Origin: Actinomycetes bacterium
Lineage (GTDB): Bacteria; Actinomycetota; Coriobacteriia; Anaerosomatales; JAGXFU01
Direction: 5' to 3'
Length of the DNA stretch: 64,000 bases
NCBI GenBank assembly: GCA_024637115.1
Contig: JAGXFU010000007.1
Coordinates: 109,377-173,376 of the forward strand
The notes beneath the pieces are model-generated. The model was not told the DNA's origin. It saw nothing but the letters and a program-made list of their open reading frames with translations, and made no database searches. Positions 24,063-33,358 of this stretch are shown piece after piece; positions within the stretch are counted from its first letter, which is position 1; each line of letters starts with the position of its first letter. Both the position numbers and the translations under genes were made by a program.

Positions 24063-24071
24063 TGCTACAAT
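24063..24071 (+). promoter_or_regulatory. Extended -10 promoter (TGCTACAAT) for lysC-asd
   Basis: TGC plus TACAAT is a TGnTANAAT extended -10 located 60 bp before the lysC ATG. No lysine riboswitch or attenuator hairpin is seen in the 112-bp gap. Confidence 0.5.
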
Positions 24072-24130
24072 GGCTCAACCCGCGGGGCTGTGGTGGGTAA
24101 TCTTGATGTTTGTGAGCCGGAGGAATTCTG

Positions 24131-25393
24131 ATGGCCATTGTGGTCACCAAGTTCGGCGGTACGTCCGTCGGCAATCCAGAGCGTATCCAGAATGTCGCGC
24201 GTCGCCTCATCGCCCTCAGGGAGGGTGGTGATTCGATCGTTGCCGTTGTCTCTGCAATGGGAGATGTGACCGACGACTTGCTCACGCTCGCGGCGCAGAT
24301 ATCGCCTCATCCTCCCGAACGCGAGATGGACATGTTGCTCGCGACTGGTGAACAGGTCACGATCGCCCTGCTCGCGATGTCTATTCACGCACTGGGGCAC
24401 GAGGCGATATCCTTTACTGGCCCTCAGGTCGGCATCGTCACAGATGAAGGGCATACCAAGGCTAAGATCACCGAGGTCCGTGCGGAGAAGGTCAAAGCGT
24501 CTCTCTCTGAGGGCAAGATCGTGATTGTCGCAGGCTTCCAAGGAGTGACACCCGACGGGCAGATCACGACTCTCGGTCGTGGCGGATCCGATACGACCGC
24601 GATCGCCATCGCAGCGGGCATCGACGCCGATCTCTGCGAGATATACACGGACGTCGACGGTGTGTTCACAGCCGACCCGCGAATCGTGCCTGATGCACGC
24701 AAGATCGATGTCATATCGTACGAGGAAATGCTTGAGATTGCGGCGACAGGCGCGCGCGTTCTGCAGCTGCGGGCCGTTGAGTTCGCCCGGAATCATGGTG
24801 TTGTTATTCACTGCCGCTCAAGCTTCCATCAAGGGCAGGGAACCATCGTCAGAGAGGGTGACGATTCAATGGAGCAGGCAATCATCTCAGGAGTCACACA
24901 CGATACCTCTGAGGCAAAGGTCACCATTCGAGACGTTCCTGACACGCCGGGTGTGGCTGCCAGGGTCTTCAACCGGTTGGCAGAAGCGAACGTCAATGTG
25001 GATATGATCATCCAGAACGTTTCAGAGGATGGCAGGACTGACATCTCCTTCACCGTGCCTGCCGAGGATCTGACCCGTGCACGTCAGACTACAGCCGAAG
25101 TGGCACATGAGTTGAGCGCGCGTGAGTGGACGGTCGACGAGTCTGTGGCCAAGGTTTCGCTCGTAGGCGCTGGCATGAAGACGCATCCCGGTGTGGCGGC
25201 ACAGATGTTCACCGCGCTGGCTGATGCGGATGTCAATCTGCACATGATCTCTACCTCCTCGATTCGCATATCTTGTGTTATCTCTCGCGAGCAGACTGAG
25301 ACCGCCGTACGTGCGCTACACGACAGCTTTGGTTTGGCGAACGAGGCTGTGAAGGTAGAGGTCTCTCCCGGCTCGACCGGAGGAGACTGCTGA
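24131..25393 (+). CDS. lysC: Aspartate kinase
   Basis: 420 aa. Phosphorylates aspartate, first step to lysine, threonine and methionine. VTKFGGTSVGNPERIQ at the N-terminus, GRGGSDTTAIAIAAGIDADLCEIYTDVDGVFTADPR, then two C-terminal ACT domains (about 270-400) that bind feedback amino acids. Length and layout fit the monofunctional alpha-type enzymes. GGAGGAATTCTG precedes the ATG. Its stop overlaps the asd start (TGATG), so coupled expression. Confidence 0.97.
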   Translation: MAIVVTKFGGTSVGNPERIQNVARRLIALREGGDSIVAVVSAMGDVTDDLLTLAAQISPHPPEREMDMLLATGEQVTIALLAMSIHALGHEAISFTGPQVGIVTDEGHTKAKITEVRAEKVKASLSEGKIVIVAGFQGVTPDGQITTLGRGGSDTTAIAIAAGIDADLCEIYTDVDGVFTADPRIVPDARKIDVISYEEMLEIAATGARVLQLRAVEFARNHGVVIHCRSSFHQGQGTIVREGDDSMEQAIISGVTHDTSEAKVTIRDVPDTPGVAARVFNRLAEANVNVDMIIQNVSEDGRTDISFTVPAEDLTRARQTTAEVAHELSAREWTVDESVAKVSLVGAGMKTHPGVAAQMFTALADADVNLHMISTSSIRISCVISREQTETAVRALHDSFGLANEAVKVEVSPGSTGGDC

Positions 25394-26421
25394 TGGCATG
25401 GACCAAGCCAATGCCGTCCCGTCCCGTGGTCGCGGTCGCTGGAGCGACCGGTGCCGTGGGAATCGAGATGCTCAAGGTACTCGAGCAGCGAAGATTTCCT
25501 GCTGAGCGTGTCGTTGTGCTTGCTTCATCTCGCTCAGCCGGAAAGCGTCTCCCCTTTGCGGGGGAGGAGCTTGTGGTCGAGGAACTCACAGAGCAATCCT
25601 TTAAGGGAGTCGATATCGCCCTATTCTCGGCAGGCGGATCTGTGAGCAAACAGATGGCTCCGCATGCGGTTGAATCAGGATGCGTGGTGGTCGATAACTC
25701 CTCGGCATTCCGTATGGATGAGGATGTGCCGCTTGTGGTTCCCGAGGTGAACGCTCGCGACGTTGAGTGGCATTCGGGGATCATCGCCAATCCCAACTGT
25801 TCAACCATACAGATGGTCGTCGCGCTCAAGCCGCTGCATGATATCGCTCCGATAACACGTGTCGTCGTCGCCACGTATCAGGCTGCGAGTGGTGCTGGAG
25901 CCGCCGCCATGCAGGAGCTCTATGAGCAGAGTCGTCAGTTTCTGGACGGCACCGAACTGAGCGTCGAGCAGTTTGTTCACCGCATTGCTTTCAACTGCAT
26001 TCCTCAGATCGATGTGTTTCTCGAAGACGGCTCGACCAAAGAAGAGTGGAAGATGGTCGTTGAGACCAAGAAGATCATGGGCGCACCCGAAATCGAGGTG
26101 CAGGCCACGTGTGTGCGTGTCCCGGTTCTACGCTGCCATTCTGAAGCTGTCACGGTCCAGTTCTCGAAAGAGGTTGATATTGACCGAGCGCGTGCTGCTC
26201 TTGCCGCGACTCCTGGAATCACCGTCCTGGACGAACCAGAGTCCGCGCAGTACCCCATGCCGGCAATGCTGGAAGGCACCGATGACACCTACATCGGGCG
26301 GCTTAGAGTGGACTCGACTGTGCCTCACGGACTGAGCATGTGGGTCGTTGCCGATCAGCTCCGAAAGGGCGCTGCGCTCAATGCGGTGCAGATTGCAGAA
26401 CTGTTGCTTGCGAGCAGATAG
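25393..26421 (+). CDS. asd: Aspartate-semialdehyde dehydrogenase
   Basis: 342 aa. Reduces aspartyl phosphate to the semialdehyde with NADPH. Rossmann start VAVAGATGAVGIEMLKVLEQR, SAGGSVSKQMAPHAVESGCVVVDNSSAFRM, active-site Cys in PNCST, and the C-terminal DPSWGLSMWVV-like segment here read VPHGLSMWVVADQLRKGAALNAVQIAE. Directly coupled to lysC. Confidence 0.97.
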   Translation: MAWTKPMPSRPVVAVAGATGAVGIEMLKVLEQRRFPAERVVVLASSRSAGKRLPFAGEELVVEELTEQSFKGVDIALFSAGGSVSKQMAPHAVESGCVVVDNSSAFRMDEDVPLVVPEVNARDVEWHSGIIANPNCSTIQMVVALKPLHDIAPITRVVVATYQAASGAGAAAMQELYEQSRQFLDGTELSVEQFVHRIAFNCIPQIDVFLEDGSTKEEWKMVVETKKIMGAPEIEVQATCVRVPVLRCHSEAVTVQFSKEVDIDRARAALAATPGITVLDEPESAQYPMPAMLEGTDDTYIGRLRVDSTVPHGLSMWVVADQLRKGAALNAVQIAELLLASR

Positions 26422-26435
26422 TCTGAGTAGTGCGT

Positions 26436-26441
26436 TAGAAT
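26436..26441 (+). promoter_or_regulatory. Probable -10 element (TAGAAT) of the two-component operon
   Basis: TTAGAAT lies 43-48 bp before the response regulator ATG at 26484 in the short gap after asd. The -35 is not clear. Confidence 0.4.
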
Positions 26442-26483
26442 GTTAAGGGTACATTCTTCAGGCTCGGGGACCCGGAGGCAGCA

Positions 26484-27164
26484 ATGGGCGATGCGAATAT
26501 CTTGATTGTTGAAGACGACGCGACGATCGCGCGTTTCGTGGAACTGGAGCTCGCCCACGCAGGATATGTGGTGAGGAAAGCGGCGGATGGTCGAGCGGGA
26601 CTCGATGCGGTCGCCGAAGAGGACCCCGATCTACTCATTCTTGACCTCATGTTGCCGGAAATAGATGGCATTGAGGTGGCACGTCGCCTTCGGGCCGACG
26701 AGAAAGAGTTTCCGATTCTGATGCTGACAGCGCGTGCTGAGACGCAAGACGTTGTCTCGGGTTTTGACGCAGGTGCTGATGACTATCTTCGCAAGCCATT
26801 CGAGATCCCGGAACTGCTCTCCAGAGTGCGCGCGTTGCTCAAGCGCACGGAGCATGAGCGCACGGGCCCCGGCTTGAGTGCATCCGGTGTTGAAGTGGAT
26901 CCCAACTCCCGCAGGGCCACTGTGGATGGCGAGCTTATCGATCTCACGGCAAAAGAGTTCGACCTGCTGTTCTACCTTGTGACGAACGCAGGTCGTGTCA
27001 TCACTCGCGACGAGATACTCGAGTCGGTGTGGGGCGGGCAACATGCCACGGACAGCAATGTCATAGAGGTATTCGTCTGTCACTTGCGCAATAAGATCGG
27101 CGATAGGGATAACACCACCATCCAGACGATTCGGGGCGTCGGGTACTTTTTTGCGAGGGGCTAG
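26484..27164 (+). CDS. OmpR/PhoB-family response regulator
   Basis: 226 aa. Receiver domain with phospho-acceptor D54 (LLILDLMLPEIDG), DD at 11-12 and K in YLRKPFE, then a winged-helix effector (VEVDPNSRRATVDGELIDLTAKEFDLLFYLV ... IQTIRGVGYFF). DNA-binding transcription factor controlled by the next gene product, which starts at once after it. Target genes unknown. Confidence 0.94.
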   Translation: MGDANILIVEDDATIARFVELELAHAGYVVRKAADGRAGLDAVAEEDPDLLILDLMLPEIDGIEVARRLRADEKEFPILMLTARAETQDVVSGFDAGADDYLRKPFEIPELLSRVRALLKRTEHERTGPGLSASGVEVDPNSRRATVDGELIDLTAKEFDLLFYLVTNAGRVITRDEILESVWGGQHATDSNVIEVFVCHLRNKIGDRDNTTIQTIRGVGYFFARG

Positions 27165-28649
27165 ATGCGTCGATCCTCGCTGAGGACGTGGTTGTTGCTC
27201 GTTGCGGTTCTCTTCGCATCCCTTGTTGTGGGTGGCGTTGCTCTGACTACGTATGTCGTCGTATCTGATGGTATGGACGTGGTCGCGCACGACTCGACTG
27301 TTCGCATCGCTCAGGGCGCCTCGGACATCGTGAAAGTGACCGCTACGGATGCGCAGTTGGCGGCCGCCGAAGAGGGTATCGATGATCCCGTGGAGCGCGA
27401 TGAAGAGGCCAGACGCATCTTCATGCGGGAAATCCCGGAGATGTTTCGCGCCTCAGGCCTGTCCGAAGGCGAATTCGCGTTCTACGACGCTGATCTTCAA
27501 CCCATCTGGTACACCGACGAGACGGCCTTGTTCACGGGAGCCCACGAGGACCGTGCTCGTGCGCTCGCCCAGCACCAGACCGTAGAGTCAACGCTGAGTC
27601 GCAGCGGCTCGCTAAGCGGACTCGTCCGTTCGGCGAGGCTCGATGTCTATGTGGTGCATGTGCCCGTTGACATCCCCGGAGGTGGGCAGGGTGTGCTCGA
27701 CGTCACGTACTATCCAAGCCGCGAAGAAACCGTCATCGATAACATCAGAATGCCGATGTTCACGCTCGCGATGTCGGCGCTGTTCATCATGGTTGTCATG
27801 ATGCAGACGAGCATGAACTGGGTGCTCAAGCTGGTCGACGATCTGCGGCAAGCGGCTGATTCGATCGATACGGGCAACCTCAGCGTGCATCTCCCCGAAG
27901 AGGGTGAGCATGAGATCGGCGATTTGGCGCGCTCGCTCAACGCGCTCATCGACCGTCTCAGGCGCAGATCCGAGGCGCAAACCAGATTCGTTGCAGACGC
28001 TTCGCATGAACTCGCAACCCCGGTCGCCGGAATCCGTGGCTATACCAACATCCTCAGAGCATGGGGCGGAGATGATCCTGAAGTCCGAGAGGAAGCGATC
28101 AGCGCTATTGATCGTGAATCTCGTCGCATGGCGCGGTTGTGTAGCGACTTGCTTGCCCTCGTGCGTGACGAACGCGGCCTGGAATTCCGCAATGTTCGAT
28201 TCGATCTAAATGTTCGCTGCCGAGAAGTACTTGCCGGTGCAGCGACTCGATACATCGAAAAGGGTCTCGAGTTCATTGGCCCGGGAGAGGGTCAACTCAT
28301 CATGGTGGGCGATCCTGATCGAATCGAAGATGCGATTTCGATCCTTGTTGATAATGCGGCCAAGTACACGAACGAGGGTACGGTGAGACTTAGTACCCGA
28401 AGACGCAGGGAGAGCGTAGTCATCGAAGTGGTCGACACGGGAGTTGGCATTCCCGCTCAGGACCTGCCAAACATCTTCGACCGGTTCTATCGTTCTGATG
28501 CATCTCGTTCAAAGCAGACCGGCGGTTTCGGGCTCGGTCTTCCCATTGCTAAGAGCATCATAGATGGTGCAGGTGGAACGCTTGAGGTTGCAAGTGGTCT
28601 TGGCACTGGTTCAACGTTCACTATTCGGCTGCCGCGAGGGCGCATCTAG
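27165..28649 (+). CDS. Sensor histidine kinase
   Basis: 494 aa. Helix 1 (about 9-32), extracytoplasmic sensor (about 35-195), helix 2 (about 197-215), HAMP (DLRQAADSIDTGNLSVHLPEEGEHEIGDLARSLNAL), HisKA with phospho-acceptor H281 in DASHELATPVAG (Ala instead of the more usual Arg in HELRTP), and HATPase (DNAAKYTNEG, DTGVGIP, FGLGLPIAKSI, GTGSTFTI). Partner of the preceding regulator, with no gap between the two genes. Confidence 0.94.
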   Translation: MRRSSLRTWLLLVAVLFASLVVGGVALTTYVVVSDGMDVVAHDSTVRIAQGASDIVKVTATDAQLAAAEEGIDDPVERDEEARRIFMREIPEMFRASGLSEGEFAFYDADLQPIWYTDETALFTGAHEDRARALAQHQTVESTLSRSGSLSGLVRSARLDVYVVHVPVDIPGGGQGVLDVTYYPSREETVIDNIRMPMFTLAMSALFIMVVMMQTSMNWVLKLVDDLRQAADSIDTGNLSVHLPEEGEHEIGDLARSLNALIDRLRRRSEAQTRFVADASHELATPVAGIRGYTNILRAWGGDDPEVREEAISAIDRESRRMARLCSDLLALVRDERGLEFRNVRFDLNVRCREVLAGAATRYIEKGLEFIGPGEGQLIMVGDPDRIEDAISILVDNAAKYTNEGTVRLSTRRRRESVVIEVVDTGVGIPAQDLPNIFDRFYRSDASRSKQTGGFGLGLPIAKSIIDGAGGTLEVASGLGTGSTFTIRLPRGRI

Positions 28650-28738
28650 AAACCTTCCTCGAGCACCGGAGGTTCAAGAACTCACCTGGGAGTGCCGATA
28701 TCTACGAGTAGGCCACACTATCTCTCGGGAGTTCAAAG

Positions 28739-30865
28739 GTGACGTTCGAATCGGAAATCATGAGCACCGCGTTCGGCAGTGATCGCTGGAAGGCGACCGC
28801 CAATGCCCTATTCGAGGCTACGGGGCTCTCGCTCGCCGTGATGGACTCCTCGGCATGTTCGGTCATTGACTCCGTGAACCACTGCCCCTTCTGTGATCTG
28901 GCTGTACGTCGAGTTGGTGGAGCTCAGAAGATGTGCTTCGATGATCCGCCTGAGTTCCTTCCTCGCTCGACAACTGAGACGTCATGCCGGTCGGGGCTTC
29001 CGAACTACATCACACCGATATATATCGACGGCGATATCGTGTGCACGATCGTGGTCGGAGGGTTCGTCTCATCGACCCGGGAACGCAAGCGACTCTTTGA
29101 GAAGTTGCTCGCATTCGGCGTAGAAGAAGATATCGCGCGTGAAGGTGTGCGCAGTATTCCCATCCTGCCAAAACGACAGGTTGAGGCGCTCGTTCGTATG
29201 GTTGTGTCCAATGCGAAGGATGCACTCGAGCGCGCTTCTGAACGCATCCGGCTTGAACAGGCCGTCTCCGAGCTCGAGGTCTTCGTCGAGGCTGGTCGTG
29301 AGTTCACCGAGCGGCGCGGAATCGGACAAGATCTTCTTGAGGGAGTGCTTACCAAAGGGATGGCGGTCGCCGGTGCCGACAGCGGATCACTCATGTTGCG
29401 TCGTGCGGGCACGGACTTGCTTGAAATAGTTGCCCCTCGCGGCGAAACATCGAATGGGACGCACGGCGAAGTCGTTCGTTTCGGCGACGGTATCGCCGGC
29501 AAAGTGGCTGAGAATGGTCGCAGTGTGTTGGTCACCGGCGAGAGTGAGCTTCTCGTTCACAGCCGCCGTCCGGGCAGACATATTTCATCTGCGGTCTCGG
29601 TCCCGCTGTCGCGCGCAGGCGAGATTCTTGGCGTGCTGAATCTGAACATTTCGGACCCCAATAGACGTCTGACCGGCGATGATGTCCGGCTGATCGAACG
29701 ATATGCCTATATGGCTGCGGTCACGATCGATAATGCGCGGAAGCATCGTGCAACCGAGCGTGCGATGTTCGAACTCATGCACCTGTCTGAGCTCGCCAAG
29801 ATGCTCTCCGGGGTGTCGGATACTGATGAGGTCATTACGATTGCCAACTCGGTCATTGAGAAGACCTTCGACTTCAATATCGGCGGTGTCGTCATCACTG
29901 GCTGGGGGAGAGATGAGGCGACGATCACCGTTCAGCGGGACACCTCCAGCGACGCAGTGATCCATGTGCTTGGTGTCGCGCTCGGACGAGACCTTGATGC
30001 TGAGCCACTCGAGCGCGTGCGCACCGTGACGCACAGGGGCGAGCTCATCGATGATCCGTTCGATCCGGACGAGTGGAATGTGCTGCCGGTAGAACTGGTG
30101 ATCAACAACTCGGTGATGGGTTACCTCTTTGTTGCGGGTGGAACCGGACAACACTTCGACTCCGACGATCGGCGACTCCTTGCCGGTCTCGCCGATCACC
30201 TTGCTCTCGCCATCGACAAGACAGCGATGCTCAAACGCATGCGTGATGATATGGCAAAGACACTCGCCGCGCTCACCATCACCCTTGACGCGAGCGAGCA
30301 TGCGTCGCCCGGCCACTCTGATCGGGTCATGGATTACGCGATGGCCCTCGGTAAGGAACTCGATCTGTCGATTGAGCAGGTCGAGCTGCTCAGATTCGCC
30401 GGTCTCCTGCATGACGTGGGTAAGACCGGTATTTCCGAAGAGATCCTCCTCAAGCCTTCAAAACTCACAGATGATGAGATGAGCGAGGTGAGGAGACATC
30501 CCGAGATCGGTGCGAGCATTGTGGATCAGATAGACTTCCTCAATGCGATAGCCCCGATCATCATGCACCACCATGAGAGATGGGATGGCACGGGGTACCC
30601 GATGAAGCTTTCGGGAACGGACATACCGCATCTTGCGCGCATTCTCGCTATTGCCGACTCCTTCGATACGATGACGTCCGAGACTCCGTACCGTAGACGC
30701 ATGTCGTTCGCTGAAGCACGCGAGGAACTTCGCTCTGGCGCTGGATCGCAATTCGATCCCGCTCTGGTTGACTCCTTCATACGTGCGATGGATCGCAAGG
30801 CACTGGCAGGTTCCACGGGGCTATTCACCGAGCACCGCACCAGCGGACCACAGCTGCCACTGTAG
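28739..30865 (+). CDS. PocR-GAF-GAF-HD-GYP signalling protein
   Basis: 708 aa, no membrane helix. N-terminal PocR-type sensory domain (about 12-170) with the Cys pattern C40, C49xxC52 and C66 and the YITPIYIDGDIVCTIVVGGFV segment. Two GAF domains follow (about 195-345 and 350-500). The C-terminus is HD-GYP with SPGHSDRVMDYAMALG, HDVGKTGISEEIL (HD at about 558), HHHERWDGTGYPM and ILAIADSFDTM, so an active c-di-GMP phosphodiesterase is likely. PocR domains bind small hydrocarbon-derived ligands in some regulators; the Cys cluster could also bind metal or FeS. GTG 28739 or ATG 28760 may be the start. Confidence 0.9.
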   Translation: MTFESEIMSTAFGSDRWKATANALFEATGLSLAVMDSSACSVIDSVNHCPFCDLAVRRVGGAQKMCFDDPPEFLPRSTTETSCRSGLPNYITPIYIDGDIVCTIVVGGFVSSTRERKRLFEKLLAFGVEEDIAREGVRSIPILPKRQVEALVRMVVSNAKDALERASERIRLEQAVSELEVFVEAGREFTERRGIGQDLLEGVLTKGMAVAGADSGSLMLRRAGTDLLEIVAPRGETSNGTHGEVVRFGDGIAGKVAENGRSVLVTGESELLVHSRRPGRHISSAVSVPLSRAGEILGVLNLNISDPNRRLTGDDVRLIERYAYMAAVTIDNARKHRATERAMFELMHLSELAKMLSGVSDTDEVITIANSVIEKTFDFNIGGVVITGWGRDEATITVQRDTSSDAVIHVLGVALGRDLDAEPLERVRTVTHRGELIDDPFDPDEWNVLPVELVINNSVMGYLFVAGGTGQHFDSDDRRLLAGLADHLALAIDKTAMLKRMRDDMAKTLAALTITLDASEHASPGHSDRVMDYAMALGKELDLSIEQVELLRFAGLLHDVGKTGISEEILLKPSKLTDDEMSEVRRHPEIGASIVDQIDFLNAIAPIIMHHHERWDGTGYPMKLSGTDIPHLARILAIADSFDTMTSETPYRRRMSFAEAREELRSGAGSQFDPALVDSFIRAMDRKALAGSTGLFTEHRTSGPQLPL

Positions 30866-30912
30866 CGAGTTCGGTTGATGTGGTGGCACCGCCCTGAGGG
30901 ACACGGGTACTG

Positions 30913-30921
30913 TGTTAGAAT
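30913..30921 (+). promoter_or_regulatory. Extended -10 promoter (TGTTAGAAT) for queT
   Basis: TGT plus TAGAAT, a TGnTANAAT extended -10, 37 bp before the queT ATG. No preQ1 riboswitch fold was found in the leader. Confidence 0.5.
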
Positions 30922-30957
30922 CCGCCCACACATCTCTAGATCACGGGAGTTCCCTCG

Positions 30958-31509
30958 ATGCGTAGAACTGCGTACATCGCGCGGGCCGGAGTCATCGCTG
31001 CGTTGTATGCTGCGCTCACGATCCTCGTTCTTCAGTTGCCCTCACAGCTTGGCTGGGGACTCGTGCAGTTCAGATTGAGCGAGGCCGTTACTGTCGTAGC
31101 AACACTTACCCCTGCGGCGATACCCGGACTCTGGCTGGGCACCATTCTTGCCAATTCGTTCATAGTCGCGCAGGTTGGACCTATCGCGCTCCTCGATGTG
31201 GTATTCGGATCGCTTGCCTCACTTCTGGGCGCTGTGTGGGCCTGGAAGTTTCGAGACCGCACCGCCCTGGCGCTTCTCGGACCGGTGCTGTTCAATGCCT
31301 TGATCGTGCCGGCGTATCTCCCCGCAATGCTCGCAGGACTTGGCCTCTATGAGATTCCGTTCTTGGGAGTAGACTTAGAAGGACACTGGATTACCATGTA
31401 TCTGTTCGGCGTCCTGGCTATCGGTATCGGCCAGGCGGTGGTTGTTTACGGCCTTGGATGGCCTTTGTTAACGGCACTGCGCCGTATGGGGGTTTCTGAG
31501 CGCGTTTAG
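30958..31509 (+). CDS. queT: QueT-family transporter (queuosine precursor)
   Basis: 183 aa, five or six helices. It has the QueT (PF06177) layout: ARAGVIAALYAALTILVLQLP at the start, VQFRLSEAVTVVATLTPAAIPGLWLGTILAN, then LLDVVFGSLASLLGAVW. QueT proteins act as S components of ECF-type transporters for a queuosine precursor. No energy-coupling ATPase pair is adjacent; the NikO/NikQ system at 52-54 kb is a separate unit. GGGAG precedes the ATG. The next gene starts 16 bp downstream. Confidence 0.85.
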   Translation: MRRTAYIARAGVIAALYAALTILVLQLPSQLGWGLVQFRLSEAVTVVATLTPAAIPGLWLGTILANSFIVAQVGPIALLDVVFGSLASLLGAVWAWKFRDRTALALLGPVLFNALIVPAYLPAMLAGLGLYEIPFLGVDLEGHWITMYLFGVLAIGIGQAVVVYGLGWPLLTALRRMGVSERV

Positions 31510-31525
31510 GGAGGGGGCGGGTGAC

Positions 31526-33349
31526 GTGACTGTTCGGGGAACAGGTTGGCAACAGCAGGAACGGTGCGTCGCCCGACCTCGTGCCGAAGCCGACTTTCTC
31601 ATCCGCGACGCTGGCGATGACTGTCGAGAGTGCTGGGGATGTGTGCGTGCCTGTCCGGCCCGGGCAATTCGTATCACCGATGGTCGGGCCACGATCATTC
31701 AGGACAGATGCGTCAAGTGTGGTGAGTGTGTCTCCGAATGCAGACACAATGGAAACCACGTGCGTGATGACCTTCCGCGAGTTCGTGACCTCCTGGCCAG
31801 CGGGCGTCCCGTGGTCGCAGTGCTTGCGAGCGAGTTCGTCGCGGCTCTGCACCCGATGTCTGCAGGGGAGATTGAGCGGTCGCTTGAGGCAGCAGGGTTC
31901 TTTGCCGTCGAGAGCACCATGATCGCCGAAGAGATGGTGGCCGCGGAGTACGAGCGTTCCTTCGCCCGACCCTGCGCCTCGCTCACGCTGAGATCCACGT
32001 GCCCGGTGACCGTGGACTGGGTGCGCAAATTCTACCCCCAGCTTGTTACCGCTCTGACCCCGGTCGTGCCCCCCTATGTCGCACAAGCTCGCCTTGTGAA
32101 GAGGCTCTATCCGGATGATACGGCGGTTGTGTACGTGTCTCCCTGTTTCGCACGTAAAGATGAGGCGTACGACCCTCAGTTTGCCGGAGCGGTCGATGCC
32201 GCGATCGACTTCGTCGAACTGGAGCGTCTACTCGCCGACAGGAAGCCTCGACCGCCTTACGCAACTATCAGTGTGGGAGGTCGCAAGCCTCAGTTGCTCA
32301 AAGAGATCTCGCTGACCGATGGTTTTCCGCGAGCGACTATCGCATCGCGCGACCAGACGGATGGCCATGTCATCACGGTCCGCGGGCTGCATCAACTCGA
32401 TTCTCTTCTGCGCGCGGTGATGCGCGGCGAGTCGGCACCGGCGGTCGTCGACATGCTCAACTGTGAAGGATGCATCGACGGACCGTCTGTGAGGCCCGGG
32501 CTGTCGGTGTTTGCGAAGCGCAATATCGAGGTCGCGGAGCGGGAGCGTGCTCCCAGAGCCCGGGTAACGACGCGCGAGGTTCTCGACTTCCTTCCCGTAT
32601 TCGATCTCATGCGATCGTTCGAGCCGGACCCGGTTGAAATGAGGATGCCCTCCGACACGCAGATAGATGCCGTGCTTGCAGAGGCTGACATGTGCTCTCG
32701 CGCTGATGTCCTGGATTGCGGAGCGTGCGGCTATGACACATGCGTCGAGCATGCGATAGCGATCATAGAGCACAATTCCAGTTGGGAGATGTGCTTCCCG
32801 TTTCAGCGGCGGAGCATGCGCGAAGCCAACGAACGCCTCAAGAAGAGCGCTACTATCGACTCGCTTACCGCCTTGGGCAACCGGCGGGCCTTTGACGAAC
32901 GCCTCGCCGAGGAGCTTGCTCGTGTGAAACGCTACGGGGTGGCGGCTTCGCTCCTCATGGTCGATGTCGACGGCTTCAAGCTGATCAACGACTCGTGGGG
33001 ACATCCGTTCGGTGATGTGGTTCTCAAAACCGTAGCAGAGGTGTTCCAGGAGCATCTCCGAGAAACGGATATCGCGACGCGCTATGGTGGAGATGAGTTT
33101 GCACTCATCCTGCCCGCAACGGGCAAGACGCAGGCATATGCAGTTGCCGAGAAGCTGCGCGAAGCGATTGAGGATTATCCGTTTGTGGCGCCCATAGGCG
33201 GGCAATCGGTTCCCGTCACGGTATCGATCGGCATCGCTTCGGCCCAAAGTGATAGCGCAGAAAGCATTGAGATTCTCGAGTCGGCGGATCGCGCGCTGTA
33301 TCAGGCAAAACATACGGGTAAGAACCAGGTGCGCCTGTCTGCGGGTTAG
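31526..33349 (+). CDS. Ferredoxin/[FeFe]-hydrogenase-like/FeS/GGDEF fusion, putative redox or H2 sensor diguanylate cyclase
   Basis: 607 aa, cytosolic. Order: two [4Fe-4S] ferredoxin motifs (C33xxC36xxC39xxxC43; C62xxC65xxC68xxxC72), an [FeFe]-hydrogenase large-subunit-like domain (about 93-345), a four-Cys FeS domain (C390, C398, C401, C406), and a GGDEF domain (about 440-605). The GGDEF half is complete: GGDEF at 521-525 with an RETD inhibitory-site motif 5 residues before it, so diguanylate cyclase activity with product inhibition is likely. Hydrogenase signatures are degenerate: STCPVTVDW with one L1 Cys (C159), SPCFARKDE (C207) and NCEGCIDGP (C313, C316) where catalytic enzymes have MACxxGC. 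This matches sensory, not bulk-turnover, [FeFe]-hydrogenase relatives. GTG 31526 is the start, after a GGGAGGGGG run. Confidence 0.86.
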   Translation: MTVRGTGWQQQERCVARPRAEADFLIRDAGDDCRECWGCVRACPARAIRITDGRATIIQDRCVKCGECVSECRHNGNHVRDDLPRVRDLLASGRPVVAVLASEFVAALHPMSAGEIERSLEAAGFFAVESTMIAEEMVAAEYERSFARPCASLTLRSTCPVTVDWVRKFYPQLVTALTPVVPPYVAQARLVKRLYPDDTAVVYVSPCFARKDEAYDPQFAGAVDAAIDFVELERLLADRKPRPPYATISVGGRKPQLLKEISLTDGFPRATIASRDQTDGHVITVRGLHQLDSLLRAVMRGESAPAVVDMLNCEGCIDGPSVRPGLSVFAKRNIEVAERERAPRARVTTREVLDFLPVFDLMRSFEPDPVEMRMPSDTQIDAVLAEADMCSRADVLDCGACGYDTCVEHAIAIIEHNSSWEMCFPFQRRSMREANERLKKSATIDSLTALGNRRAFDERLAEELARVKRYGVAASLLMVDVDGFKLINDSWGHPFGDVVLKTVAEVFQEHLRETDIATRYGGDEFALILPATGKTQAYAVAEKLREAIEDYPFVAPIGGQSVPVTVSIGIASAQSDSAESIEILESADRALYQAKHTGKNQVRLSAG

Positions 33350-33358
33350 GAGCATCGC

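Noticed and set aside
24019..24130. Lysine riboswitch before lysC
   Set aside because: The gap is only 112 bp and has no long aptamer-like fold; too short for the lysine aptamer plus promoter.
30866..30957. preQ1 riboswitch before queT
   Set aside because: The 92-bp leader shows no preQ1-I or preQ1-II pattern; only an extended -10 and SD.
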